From positions 1-64,000 of the IMG/VR virus record IMGVR_UViG_3300042484_001250: 64,000 nt of DNA; one strand, given 5' to 3'. Shown here piece by piece: positions 47,087 through 54,715 of the stretch. The stretch's first letter is position 1; every line of letters starts with the position of its first letter. Source of the stretch: a virus. A program made the translations under genes and the position numbers. Under the pieces are notes generated by a model, which saw nothing but the letters and a program-made list of their open reading frames with translations, did no database searches and was not told where the DNA came from.

Positions 47087-47526
47087 TGGAGTGGGGTGAA
47101 TACTTTATTAATATAGCCGAACAGGTTAAATTAAAATCAAAAGATAACAACACCAAAATAGGAGTGGTTATAGTTGGTAAAGATAATGAGATTGTTTCTA
47201 CCGGCTATAACTCATTTCCAAGAGGTATTGATGATAGTGTTGAAGAACGACAAGAAAAACCTGAAAAGTATTTTTGGTTTGAACATGCCGAACGAAACGC
47301 AATCTACAACGCAGCAAGAATAGGAGTATCAACTTTAGGAACTACAATGTATATGACTTGTGGTATTAGTTGTGCGGATTGTGCTAGAGCTATTATCAAT
47401 GCAGGAATTTCAAAGATTGTACTCCGTAGTGGGAAAGGTGCAATGAGTCCAAAGTGGGTAGAATCAGCCCAACGTTCAAATCAAATGTTTAAGGAAGCTG
47501 GAATCCAAATCGAATATTATGATTAA
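47086..47526 (+). CDS. dCMP deaminase (deoxycytidylate deaminase)
   Basis: Zinc site H-A-E-R-N-A-I-Y-N and C-G-I-S-C-A-D-C-A-R-A-I form the cytidine/dCMP deaminase signature. It converts dCMP to dUMP, the substrate of thymidylate synthase, encoded at 55999. 146 aa, slightly shorter than T4 Cd. Confidence 0.9.
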   Translation: MEWGEYFINIAEQVKLKSKDNNTKIGVVIVGKDNEIVSTGYNSFPRGIDDSVEERQEKPEKYFWFEHAERNAIYNAARIGVSTLGTTMYMTCGISCADCARAIINAGISKIVLRSGKGAMSPKWVESAQRSNQMFKEAGIQIEYYD

Positions 47527-47541
47527 TCCATATTTATTTAT

Positions 47542-48456
47542 ATGGAATATATTACATTAAATAAGTTAGTAAACAAATACCCAACAATTGGAAACTACGT
47601 TGCCAATGTGGTAGGTAGTATAAAATTGAATGGAATATATGCTGTAAAAAATTTTATTGATTTTAAAATATCTCCAGTCAATAATATAAAATTAGATAAT
47701 ATACAAACAATTGATAATACAAAATTTCAATTTGTATTGGGTGTAAAGAACAAATCATCAGAAACAACACCATTCAAATATTTCACATCTCCTGATTTTT
47801 TTAAAAAACTACAAGAATCAATAAATGAACCAAATCCATATTTTATTTTACAAGCTTTAAAAAAAGAATTTATAGTTGAATATTCATTAGAAGATGATAT
47901 AAATACATTAAAGGATTTATCAAAATTAGAAGCTGAAGATATGGTTACTGTTAAAAATCATATTTGGTTTTTGGAAAATGGTAATGTGGATTACAAAAAA
48001 TTAGTTCAATATATAGATTGGATAGTATCTACTCCAAACCCATTAGATACTGCTAATTTAGGTGTAATACCGGTTTCCGATATATTAACTAAAGCTGATT
48101 ATGAAATTGAGAAATTAAAATTACCTGAATTACCAAAATCAGAATCTGGTGGTAGTGCTGGTAGAGGCGGTGGTAGTTCATCTGATATTAACTACGATGA
48201 ACCATTTGGTGGTTCAAGTGGTGGTTCAAGTGGTGGTTCAAGTGGTGGTTCAAGTGGTGGTAGTGCTGGTGGTGGTGGAACGGCACCACCAGATACAACT
48301 GGCGGCCAAGGTGATGGTGGCGGTGGTGGGAGAACCAACCGTATGGAAGAAGATATCAATGATGTAATTAATGGTAATGGTCGTGGTGGACGAGGTGGTA
48401 GAAGTGGAACTGAAGATGTTGTATATGATACTGGTGGTGGAAGCAGTTTACGATAA
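47542..48456 (+). CDS. hypothetical protein with Gly/Ser-rich tail (304 aa)
   Basis: A folded N-terminal part of about 195 residues is followed by a Gly/Ser/Arg-rich low-complexity tail, including four perfect 12-bp repeats coding GGSS. Such flexible tails occur in virion proteins. The start has a CATATTTATTTATA stretch upstream, a near match to the late-type motif. Unrecognised. Confidence 0.7.
   Translation: MEYITLNKLVNKYPTIGNYVANVVGSIKLNGIYAVKNFIDFKISPVNNIKLDNIQTIDNTKFQFVLGVKNKSSETTPFKYFTSPDFFKKLQESINEPNPYFILQALKKEFIVEYSLEDDINTLKDLSKLEAEDMVTVKNHIWFLENGNVDYKKLVQYIDWIVSTPNPLDTANLGVIPVSDILTKADYEIEKLKLPELPKSESGGSAGRGGGSSSDINYDEPFGGSSGGSSGGSSGGSSGGSAGGGGTAPPDTTGGQGDGGGGGRTNRMEEDINDVINGNGRGGRGGRSGTEDVVYDTGGGSSLR
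48208..48255 (+). repeat. four 12-bp tandem repeats coding GGSS
   Basis: GGTGGTTCAAGT occurs four times without change (48208, 48220, 48232, 48244), followed by degenerate copies. Identical codons indicate recent slippage expansion. Confidence 0.9.
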
Positions 48457-48559
48457 TTAAGGTGGTAGATTTTGGTAACAAATTTATTAAATACATAAAA
48501 CAAATAAAGTTATTTTCTTTAGTTTAAGATACTTATTAGTAATAAACTAAGTTTTGCCT

Positions 48560-48925
48560 ATGGCATATTCTAAGGTACATTGGAAAAAGTATTTAGATAG
48601 TTCACATCCTACTATCAATCAATACCTTAGTGTATTTGGTGATAACTTCATCAAACAAACTCACCACCGAATCAAACAAGCTCATAAAAGAAAATTGCCT
48701 GAAATCGTTCTCATTCGATTTAAGGATTCCGATATTGTTTCCATCGTAAAAAGTAAACATTATATTTCAGTATTGGAAAATCTTCTAAATTTATGCATTA
48801 AGTTAGAGAAGTATGAGTTGTGTGGAGATATACATCAAACATTAGATTTATTAAAAAGTAAAAATAAGATTAGAATCGCACTAGGTGTGGTTGGTAAAAC
48901 TAATCCGGTTACGTTAGTGAACTAA
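48560..48925 (+). CDS. hypothetical helical protein (121 aa)
   Basis: ATG 48560 (MAYSKVHWKKY) preferred over the TTG two codons earlier. Basic helical protein, unrecognised. Lies 12 nt before the PhoH gene. Confidence 0.7.
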   Translation: MAYSKVHWKKYLDSSHPTINQYLSVFGDNFIKQTHHRIKQAHKRKLPEIVLIRFKDSDIVSIVKSKHYISVLENLLNLCIKLEKYELCGDIHQTLDLLKSKNKIRIALGVVGKTNPVTLVN

Positions 48926-48937
48926 ATAGTAATCAAT

Positions 48938-49777
48938 ATGGGAAAGAGACAACCAAAAACTCTGGATGAAGTGAGAGAGGCAATAAATGTTTTGCCAAAA
49001 GTAGTAAAGAAGATTAAATTTAAAACGAAAAATCAAAAGAGGTTTTTTAAAGCAATTGAGAATGATGGAAATAATATTGTAATGGCTCATGCATTAGCAG
49101 GAGCAGGTAAGACCTACGTTGCAATACAAAAAGGATTGGAGTTGTTATTCCACAAATCATCACCAATTGAAAAACTTATTATTATGAACCCAACGGTTGA
49201 TGTGGGTGGTGAGGATAAGTTGGGTTTCTTACCCGGCGATTTGATGGAGAAGATTGAAGTACACAACGAATCTGCTCTATACATTTTAGATAAGATAATA
49301 GGATTAGCAGAAACTCGTAGATTGATTGCGCAAGGAAAGATTGAGTTTAAAGTACTTAACTTTTTGAGAGGAAACAATATGGAAAAATCCTATGTTATAT
49401 TGGATGAAGCACAAAACGCATCACCTCTACAACTAAAAACATTGGTAACTCGTATTACGGATGATTCAAAACTTATCATTCAGGGTGACCTTTCACAATG
49501 TGATAAGTATAGAAACAATGGAACACCTGCTTACCAAAAGAGTGGGTTCTACGATGTGTGGAAACGATTGGCAGGATTGAAGGGAGTTTATCAAATAGAA
49601 TTTACTAAAGATGATTGTATCCGTTCTGGTATTGTTAAAAGAATATTGGAAAGGTACGAATTGGAAGAGGAAATCTATTTAGGAGAAAACAACTCATATG
49701 AAATAGATGTTGATTATAATCCAGCCGTAGAGATATTGGATATAGAAGAGTATCAGTTTGTTGATGAAATACAATAA
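48938..49777 (+). CDS. PhoH-like ATPase
   Basis: A-L-A-G-A-G-K-T is Walker A (residues 53-60), and Y-V-I-L-D-E-A-Q-N-A-S is Walker B with the PhoH-typical D-E-A-Q-N. Further family motifs: P-T-V-D-V-G-G-E-D-K-L-G-F-L-P-G-D and I-Q-G-D-L-S-Q-C-D. PhoH proteins are ATPases related to the SF1 helicase core, common in phages; their role in infection is unclear. 279 aa, typical of the phage form. Confidence 0.93.
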   Translation: MGKRQPKTLDEVREAINVLPKVVKKIKFKTKNQKRFFKAIENDGNNIVMAHALAGAGKTYVAIQKGLELLFHKSSPIEKLIIMNPTVDVGGEDKLGFLPGDLMEKIEVHNESALYILDKIIGLAETRRLIAQGKIEFKVLNFLRGNNMEKSYVILDEAQNASPLQLKTLVTRITDDSKLIIQGDLSQCDKYRNNGTPAYQKSGFYDVWKRLAGLKGVYQIEFTKDDCIRSGIVKRILERYELEEEIYLGENNSYEIDVDYNPAVEILDIEEYQFVDEIQ

Positions 49778-49826
49778 ATTTTGTCAGTAAAATTTTAATA
49801 AAAGTAAAAAATAAAGGGGTAAAAAT

Positions 49827-49857
49827 TTGGTAATTTCAAATAAATTTCGTATATTTG
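49827..49857 (+). promoter_or_regulatory. TATATTTG-class promoter inside an inverted repeat
   Basis: TTG (49827-49829), 20-nt spacer, TATATTTG (49850-49857). TAAAGGGGTAAA (49812-49823) and TTTACCCCTTTTA (49871-49883) flank the promoter and would pair across it. Confidence 0.7.
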
Positions 49858-49885
49858 AAAGTACTAATGATTTACCCCTTTTATT

Positions 49886-50341
49886 ATGAACAAAAAAGTT
49901 ATTTGGATTGATATGGATGGTGTGTTGGTTGATTTCGGTGGACACATCGAAACTGTAATGAGAGAAAATCCCTATCTAAATGAAGAATATACAGGAAGAG
50001 AAGATGAGATTCCAAACATATTCAGACACGCTCCCCCAATCGAAGGGGCAATTGAAGCAGTAAGAAAATTAGAAGAGAGTGGAAAGTATGAGTTGTACAT
50101 TGCAACTGCCGCTCCGTGGGGAAACCCCTCCGCTGCTATGGATAAAAGATTGTGGATTGTAGAACACTTTGGTGAGTTATTCAAAAAGAAAATGGCAATC
50201 ACTCACTTAAAGAATATGTTGATTGGGGATTACCTAATTGATGATAGAACTAAGAATGGTGCAGGTGAGTTTAACGGAACTCATATTCACTTTGGACAAA
50301 ACGGAACTGATTGGAATGAAGTTTTAAGATTGTTATTATGA
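49886..50341 (+). CDS. 5'(3')-deoxyribonucleotidase (HAD, NT5C type)
   Basis: D-M-D-G-V-L-V-D-F at residues 9-17 carries the two catalytic Asp of HAD phosphatases. F-R-H-A-P-P-I-E-G-A, Y-I-A-T-A-A-P-W-G-N-P, and G-D-Y-L-I-D-D-R-T-K-N-G-A are typical of the bacterial/phage NT5C family, which dephosphorylates deoxyribonucleotides. It fits with dCMP deaminase and ThyA in adjusting dNTP pools. Overlaps the next gene by 4 nt. Confidence 0.87.
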   Translation: MNKKVIWIDMDGVLVDFGGHIETVMRENPYLNEEYTGREDEIPNIFRHAPPIEGAIEAVRKLEESGKYELYIATAAPWGNPSAAMDKRLWIVEHFGELFKKKMAITHLKNMLIGDYLIDDRTKNGAGEFNGTHIHFGQNGTDWNEVLRLLL

Positions 50342-50880
50342 AAAAGCTAATTGTATTGGTATCGCTATTTGCCTTTGGTTGTGATGATACTCAAATGGTA
50401 GAACCATCTAAAAAATATAAATTAAGTATAGATTCAGTATTAACGCAAGATGGAAAACGTTCATTGCCAAAAGATAAAAATGGGTTTTATCACCTAACTC
50501 TAATACCTTCACCTAAGCAACAATTATATAGAGTAACTGGTAAAGTATTAGTAGATGGATATGAACCAATCGCACCGCAAAAAATAAGTTGGCAATCTAA
50601 TTTATTTTGGTATATTAAAGCAGGTGATGTTGTAACATATGTAACTAAAACTTATCTTAATTATTATACAGGTCAATATACAATTGTACAATTACCACCA
50701 TTAATTTCTCAACAAAATGATATAGTTCCAACTATTAATACATCATCCTACAGTGGAAAAGCTGGCTCGGTAAATACTATCATCGCACCGGTTGGACAAA
50801 TGAAAGGAGATACACTTATTATAAAAGCATCAAATTACGAAAATAAATTAAACGCAATCACTAAAGTAGTTTTAGAATGA
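50338..50880 (+). CDS. putative lipoprotein (180 aa)
   Basis: Signal peptide with lipobox A-F-G-C (Cys15) and an acidic residue after it (C-D-D). The mature domain is beta-rich with a Tyr/Thr-rich second half. Coupled to the nucleotidase gene by ATGA. Unrecognised; one of about ten exported proteins in the window. Confidence 0.75.
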   Translation: MKKLIVLVSLFAFGCDDTQMVEPSKKYKLSIDSVLTQDGKRSLPKDKNGFYHLTLIPSPKQQLYRVTGKVLVDGYEPIAPQKISWQSNLFWYIKAGDVVTYVTKTYLNYYTGQYTIVQLPPLISQQNDIVPTINTSSYSGKAGSVNTIIAPVGQMKGDTLIIKASNYENKLNAITKVVLE

Positions 50881-51272
50881 GAAGTAAAGAATTTAAATTA
50901 CCAACTACACCCATAACTGAAAAAACATTTATTAGGCAGGGGTGGGAAAAGAGTTATATTGGCGATAGATATATTGATGATGAGGGATTTGAAGAAGATA
51001 TCGAAGAGTTTGAAGATGATAAAGAAGAAATAGAAGATGATGATGCATATTATTGGACACTCCCATTACCAAAGAGTAGAAGGGAAGACCCTTATGCGGT
51101 TGTACTAACATCAAACGCAACCGATGAGTTAAGTGTTGTTAGAGAGTTTGGATTGCAAGATGGTTCATTTATTGTTGAGATATTCGATTCAGATGGATTA
51201 GGATTATGTACAAACGAAGAAGAGTTGGAAGTATTATATAGAGCATTAACAGGAGAAGAAATAGAAGATTAA
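50877..51272 (+). CDS. hypothetical acidic protein (131 aa)
   Basis: A basic N-terminus, a strongly acidic middle (Glu/Asp run around residues 37-58) and an alpha/beta C-terminal part. ATGA overlap with the lipoprotein gene. Unrecognised. Confidence 0.7.
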   Translation: MRSKEFKLPTTPITEKTFIRQGWEKSYIGDRYIDDEGFEEDIEEFEDDKEEIEDDDAYYWTLPLPKSRREDPYAVVLTSNATDELSVVREFGLQDGSFIVEIFDSDGLGLCTNEEELEVLYRALTGEEIED

Positions 51273-51274
51273 TT

Positions 51275-51883
51275 ATGAAATTTGAAGAATTTAAAATGAA
51301 CCCCGAGTGGGAAGATTGGATGAAAAATATGTTCCATAGTTTTTATACGGAAATATGGGATGACCACGAATACGATAGATTTGGTATTGAAATTTCCGAA
51401 GGAGATGTTGTGGTAGATTTGGGTGCAAGTATTGGATTGTTTTCGCAATATGCAGTTAGTAAAGGAGCATCCAAAGTATTTGCTTTTGAATGTATGGATG
51501 AAAGGTTTGAATTGATTAAAGAAAACATTTCAAATACGGATAAGATTACACCAATGTACGGATTGATTTCGGATAACGCAGATGGTGATAACTACAATTT
51601 GGAAAGAATCTTTAAGGATTGTAATGTAGACCATATTGATTTTATGAAGGTAGATGTGGATGGTTATGAGTATCCATTCATATTAAATGCACCTGATGAA
51701 TTATTTAAGAAAGTAGATAAGTGGGCAATGGAAGTTCACATTTGGGGGATGTTTGATAACCGAGCAGATGAGTACATAAAGATGATGCAGATTATAGAGA
51801 AGTTTAGTAAGAACGGATATAAGGTAGCTTGTGAGCACGTTCATAAGAATACAAATCTTTATATGCTATACGCTTCAAAATAA
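51275..51883 (+). CDS. FkbM-family methyltransferase (202 aa)
   Basis: G-D-V-V-V-D-L-G-A-S-I-G-L-F-S-Q (motif I), V-F-A-F-E-C at strand 2 and D-F-M-K-V-D-V-D-G-Y-E-Y-P-F-I-L are the FkbM signature. Related to the C-terminal domain of the gene at 11810, without that gene's N-terminal part. Probably O-methylates a sugar or small molecule; substrate unknown. Confidence 0.85.
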   Translation: MKFEEFKMNPEWEDWMKNMFHSFYTEIWDDHEYDRFGIEISEGDVVVDLGASIGLFSQYAVSKGASKVFAFECMDERFELIKENISNTDKITPMYGLISDNADGDNYNLERIFKDCNVDHIDFMKVDVDGYEYPFILNAPDELFKKVDKWAMEVHIWGMFDNRADEYIKMMQIIEKFSKNGYKVACEHVHKNTNLYMLYASK

Positions 51884-51885
51884 AT

Positions 51886-51916
51886 TTGGAAATATCAAAA
51901 AGTTTTATTATATTTG
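51886..51916 (+). promoter_or_regulatory. TATATTTG-class promoter
   Basis: TTG (51886-51888), 20-nt spacer, TATATTTG (51909-51916). ATG 51921 is 4 nt beyond, implying a leaderless mRNA. Confidence 0.72.
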
Positions 51917-51920
51917 TAAC

Positions 51921-52583
51921 ATGAGAAATTATACTGAACAACAATTACAAGAGAACTACGAAAAGTTCCTAAACTTCATTCGTAAAGCATTCGCTAACCA
52001 ACCGGAACGAATGGAGAAATTATTACATATGTATTCCGAAGACCAATTGGGTATGGAATTAATAATGGCACCTGCAAGTGGTAAGGCTCATTTCCATTCA
52101 GCATATGTTGGTGGTTATATTGACCATGTTATGAATGTATGTAAGAATTCAATCGGTCAGATGAATCAATTTAAAGCCAATGGTGGTACTATTGATTTTG
52201 AAGTCGAAGAGTTACTATTTGCAGCATTACATCACGACTTAGGAAAGTTAGGAGATTTGGGTAAACCATATTATGTAGAACAAGAATCAGATTGGCATCG
52301 TAAGAATCAAGGTTCCCTATTCAAACAAAATCCAAACATTAATTACTTTGATGTAACACATAGAGCCCTATGGTTATTACAAGAATATGGGATTAAGTTT
52401 ACCCAAAAAGAAATGTTGGGTATTATGTTGGCGGATGGTTTGTATAATAAAGGAAACGAAAAATACTTTATTTCATATGATGAAAACTTCCAATTAAAAA
52501 CTGAATTACCATATCTATTACATTGGGCAGACCATATGAGTTGCCGTATTGAAAATAGTGAATATAAGAATGGGGTTGTTTAA
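51921..52583 (+). CDS. HD-domain hydrolase, probably leaderless (220 aa)
   Basis: H-F-H-S-A-Y-V-G-G-Y-I-D-H and A-A-L-H-H-D-L-G-K supply the H...HD metal ligands, with L-L-H-W-A-D-H giving the last Asp. HD proteins hydrolyse phosphoesters of nucleotides, including dNTPs and alarmones; the exact substrate is not visible. The frame runs back to 51831 inside the FkbM gene, but the promoter fixes the start at 51921. Confidence 0.82.
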   Translation: MRNYTEQQLQENYEKFLNFIRKAFANQPERMEKLLHMYSEDQLGMELIMAPASGKAHFHSAYVGGYIDHVMNVCKNSIGQMNQFKANGGTIDFEVEELLFAALHHDLGKLGDLGKPYYVEQESDWHRKNQGSLFKQNPNINYFDVTHRALWLLQEYGIKFTQKEMLGIMLADGLYNKGNEKYFISYDENFQLKTELPYLLHWADHMSCRIENSEYKNGVV

Positions 52584-52597
52584 TTTTTAGACAACCT

Positions 52598-52607
52598 TAT
52601 ATTTATA
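52598..52607 (+). promoter_or_regulatory. TATATTTATA motif, candidate late promoter
   Basis: Exact decamer behind a GTTGT/ACAAC hairpin after the HD gene and 77 nt before the Hsp20 start. Confidence 0.45.
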
Positions 52608-52683
52608 TAGGATGGAGCTGGCCAGCACATCCTCGTATTATCCAAAAGGAAATACAAACTTAACGCTTAAACAAGGTAAAAAA

Positions 52684-53163
52684 ATGAAAAATCAAATCCA
52701 AAGGGGATTCCCTAACCCCGTATTTAGGGATGAGTTCTTCTCACCATTAGATACTTTATTCGATAAAGTATTTTCAGAATCATTTCCTGAATTATCAAAG
52801 GAAATAGGTATTAATCCATTCCAACAAAATGCTTATCCAAAATGTGACATCATTAATTTTGATGACCGTATTGAGATTGTAGCAGAAGTTCCTGGTCTAA
52901 CCAAAGAACAAATTACCATTGATGTAGATGGTGATGTAATTACATTAAAAGGAGAAAAAGCAAACAAAGCAAACGAAAAAGAAGGTGGTACATATCTTCG
53001 TAGAGAAGTTAAACGTTCATCGTTTCTAAGAAGTTTTACTGCTGATTCTAAAATCTTTGATTTAGATAATGTAAAAGCATCATTTGAAGATGGGGTATTG
53101 GAATTACAGATACCAAAGAGGGAACCTGAACAACCAAAAAAGAGAACTATTAAGATAGGTTAA
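52684..53163 (+). CDS. Hsp20/alpha-crystallin small heat shock protein
   Basis: The alpha-crystallin domain is at about residues 55-150: D-R-I-E-I-V-A-E-V-P-G-L-T-K-E-Q-I, Y-L-R-R-E-V-K-R-S-S-F-L-R-S-F and A-S-F-E-D-G-V-L-E-L-Q-I-P. Start at 52684 (MKNQIQRGFPNP) after an A-rich leader; 52612 is an alternative that adds 24 residues. It prevents aggregation of unfolded proteins and oligomerises. Followed by a terminator. Phage Hsp20 genes are known from cyanophages and may aid late protein production. Confidence 0.92.
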   Translation: MKNQIQRGFPNPVFRDEFFSPLDTLFDKVFSESFPELSKEIGINPFQQNAYPKCDIINFDDRIEIVAEVPGLTKEQITIDVDGDVITLKGEKANKANEKEGGTYLRREVKRSSFLRSFTADSKIFDLDNVKASFEDGVLELQIPKREPEQPKKRTIKIG

Positions 53164-53176
53164 TAATAAAAAAATG

Positions 53177-53213
53177 AGGGAGTGGGTGTCAATATTCACT
53201 CCCTTTTTATTTT
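53177..53213 (+). terminator. rho-independent terminator
   Basis: AGGGAGTG (53177-53184) pairs with CACTCCCT (53197-53204), followed by TTTTATTTTTG. Confidence 0.82.
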
Positions 53214-53216
53214 TGT

Positions 53217-53226
53217 TATATTTATA
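53217..53226 (+). promoter_or_regulatory. TATATTTATA motif, candidate late promoter
   Basis: Exact decamer directly after the Hsp20 terminator and 13 nt before ATG 53240, where a promoter is needed. Confidence 0.5.
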
Positions 53227-53239
53227 CTAAAGAATTTAT

Positions 53240-53419
53240 ATGAAACCCGAATACAAACAAAAGGCTCAAGAGAATTTAGAAGCTATTTCAAAGAGAGCAA
53301 AAGTTATTTCCGAAATGTTGCATGGTGAGAGACCGGCTAATGAGGAAGAAGCTAAGAGATTAGCAAGAGAGATTGAAAGATTGGTTGAACTTACTACTAA
53401 CATAGTAGATTTATCATAA
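53240..53419 (+). CDS. small coiled-coil protein (59 aa)
   Basis: ATG 53240, 59 codons to TAA 53417. Glu/Lys/Arg-rich helical protein starting MKPEYKQKAQ. Followed 3 nt later by the large membrane protein. Unrecognised. Confidence 0.62.
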   Translation: MKPEYKQKAQENLEAISKRAKVISEMLHGERPANEEEAKRLAREIERLVELTTNIVDLS

Positions 53420-53422
53420 TAT

Positions 53423-54658
53423 ATGAATTGGCTTAAAGTGCTTTTATTTATGGCTGCTATTGCAGTAGCTGGGACAGGAGCATACTTTTCGGTGACTGGA
53501 TTGGGTGTTCTATTTAGTGGAGCATCTACCGCTGTTATTGTTATGGCATCTACTTTGGAGTTCGCTAAATTAGTAACCGCATCATACCTTGAACAAAAAT
53601 GGCAAGAAACCACATTATTTCTAAAAGTTTACTTAACATCAGCCGTATTTATACTAATGCTCATCACATCGGCTGGTATCTTTGGCTACTTATCTAATGC
53701 TTTTCAGCAACAAAACATCAAATTACAACAAATAGATAGAGAAATTTTGGTATTTCAAACAAAAATTGACCAAAATAATTCTCAAATAGAGCAATTATCA
53801 ACCCAAATTAACGAATCAAACAAAAATCAGACAACCATATTGGGTAAGGGTAAGGTAAACAACCGACTCTTACGTTCAATTGACAACAAAGACCGTCAAA
53901 TTGGTAAAATTAACGATAAAATTTCCAAATTACAGGAAGATAACGCTAAAAATAACGAAGAAATCAACAAAATCAGGTTAAATAACTTGGATTTAGAAAA
54001 AGAAGTGGGTGGATTTAAGTTTGTTGCCCAAGCATTTGATGTAGAATTGGATAAAGTAGTAAAATGGTTTATGTTTTTGATTGTTTTTGTGTTTGACCCA
54101 CTTGCAATCGCTTTAGTTTTAGCATTAAACAAACTTTTAAAGGAAAATAAGCCAAAAACTGAAGAAAATGAACCTTTAGTGGAAAAAAATTACGAAATTT
54201 ACGGAGATAGTGGAAAAATTGCATCAATAAATGAGATTTTAAGTGTTAATGTGGAAAATAATCAACAAATGGGTTTGTATGAACCACCATTTGATAATCC
54301 ATTAATAGATAATGAAGAAATATTCACCGAAGAGGATAAAAAAGCATTAGAACCTGAAATTACTGATGAAATACTATTAAATCTACAAACCGATTACTCA
54401 AAACGAGCAATTGATGTGGATGGTGATGGTAGTGTCGATGGATATGATACTGATGGTGATGGTTTAATTAATATTATCAGAGCAGAGCACCCAAGCAGAG
54501 CTGAAGAAGTTAAAACAAAATTACCATACTACGCAAGAGGTAATTTTAATTGGTCTGATAGAAAGAATTGGATAAATGACCAAAATGCAGTAAACTATTG
54601 GATTAAGCATATTAAACAATCTCAATATCCTGAAGATTTCTCTGGAAAATCTTATTAA
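53423..54658 (+). CDS. membrane protein with coiled coil and EF-hand-like loops (411 aa)
   Basis: Membrane helices near residues 5-35, 70-93 and 215-238 flank a long Gln/Asn/Lys-rich coiled coil (about 95-195). The C-terminal cytoplasmic or exposed part contains D-V-D-G-D-G-S-V-D-G-Y-D-T-D-G-D-G-L, a pair of calcium-binding loops as in EF-hand/thrombospondin-3 repeats. Similar membrane-coiled-coil proteins occur in large phages. A role in the envelope, lysis timing or DNA entry is possible, but unproven. Confidence 0.75.
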   Translation: MNWLKVLLFMAAIAVAGTGAYFSVTGLGVLFSGASTAVIVMASTLEFAKLVTASYLEQKWQETTLFLKVYLTSAVFILMLITSAGIFGYLSNAFQQQNIKLQQIDREILVFQTKIDQNNSQIEQLSTQINESNKNQTTILGKGKVNNRLLRSIDNKDRQIGKINDKISKLQEDNAKNNEEINKIRLNNLDLEKEVGGFKFVAQAFDVELDKVVKWFMFLIVFVFDPLAIALVLALNKLLKENKPKTEENEPLVEKNYEIYGDSGKIASINEILSVNVENNQQMGLYEPPFDNPLIDNEEIFTEEDKKALEPEITDEILLNLQTDYSKRAIDVDGDGSVDGYDTDGDGLINIIRAEHPSRAEEVKTKLPYYARGNFNWSDRKNWINDQNAVNYWIKHIKQSQYPEDFSGKSY

Positions 54659-54662
54659 AAAT

Positions 54663-54693
54663 TTGGATTTCTCATAAATAATTTGTATATTTG
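54663..54693 (+). promoter_or_regulatory. TATATTTG-class promoter
   Basis: TTG (54663-54665), 20-nt spacer, TATATTTG (54686-54693). It drives the UV endonuclease operon. Confidence 0.72.
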
Positions 54694-54715
54694 TTTTCAA
54701 CATTCAAATAACACT

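Noticed and set aside
48192-48503. Minus-strand Pro-rich ORF and + strand Val-rich ORF at 48149-48367
   Set aside because: Both are other-frame readings of the Gly/Ser repeat region of the gene at 47542.
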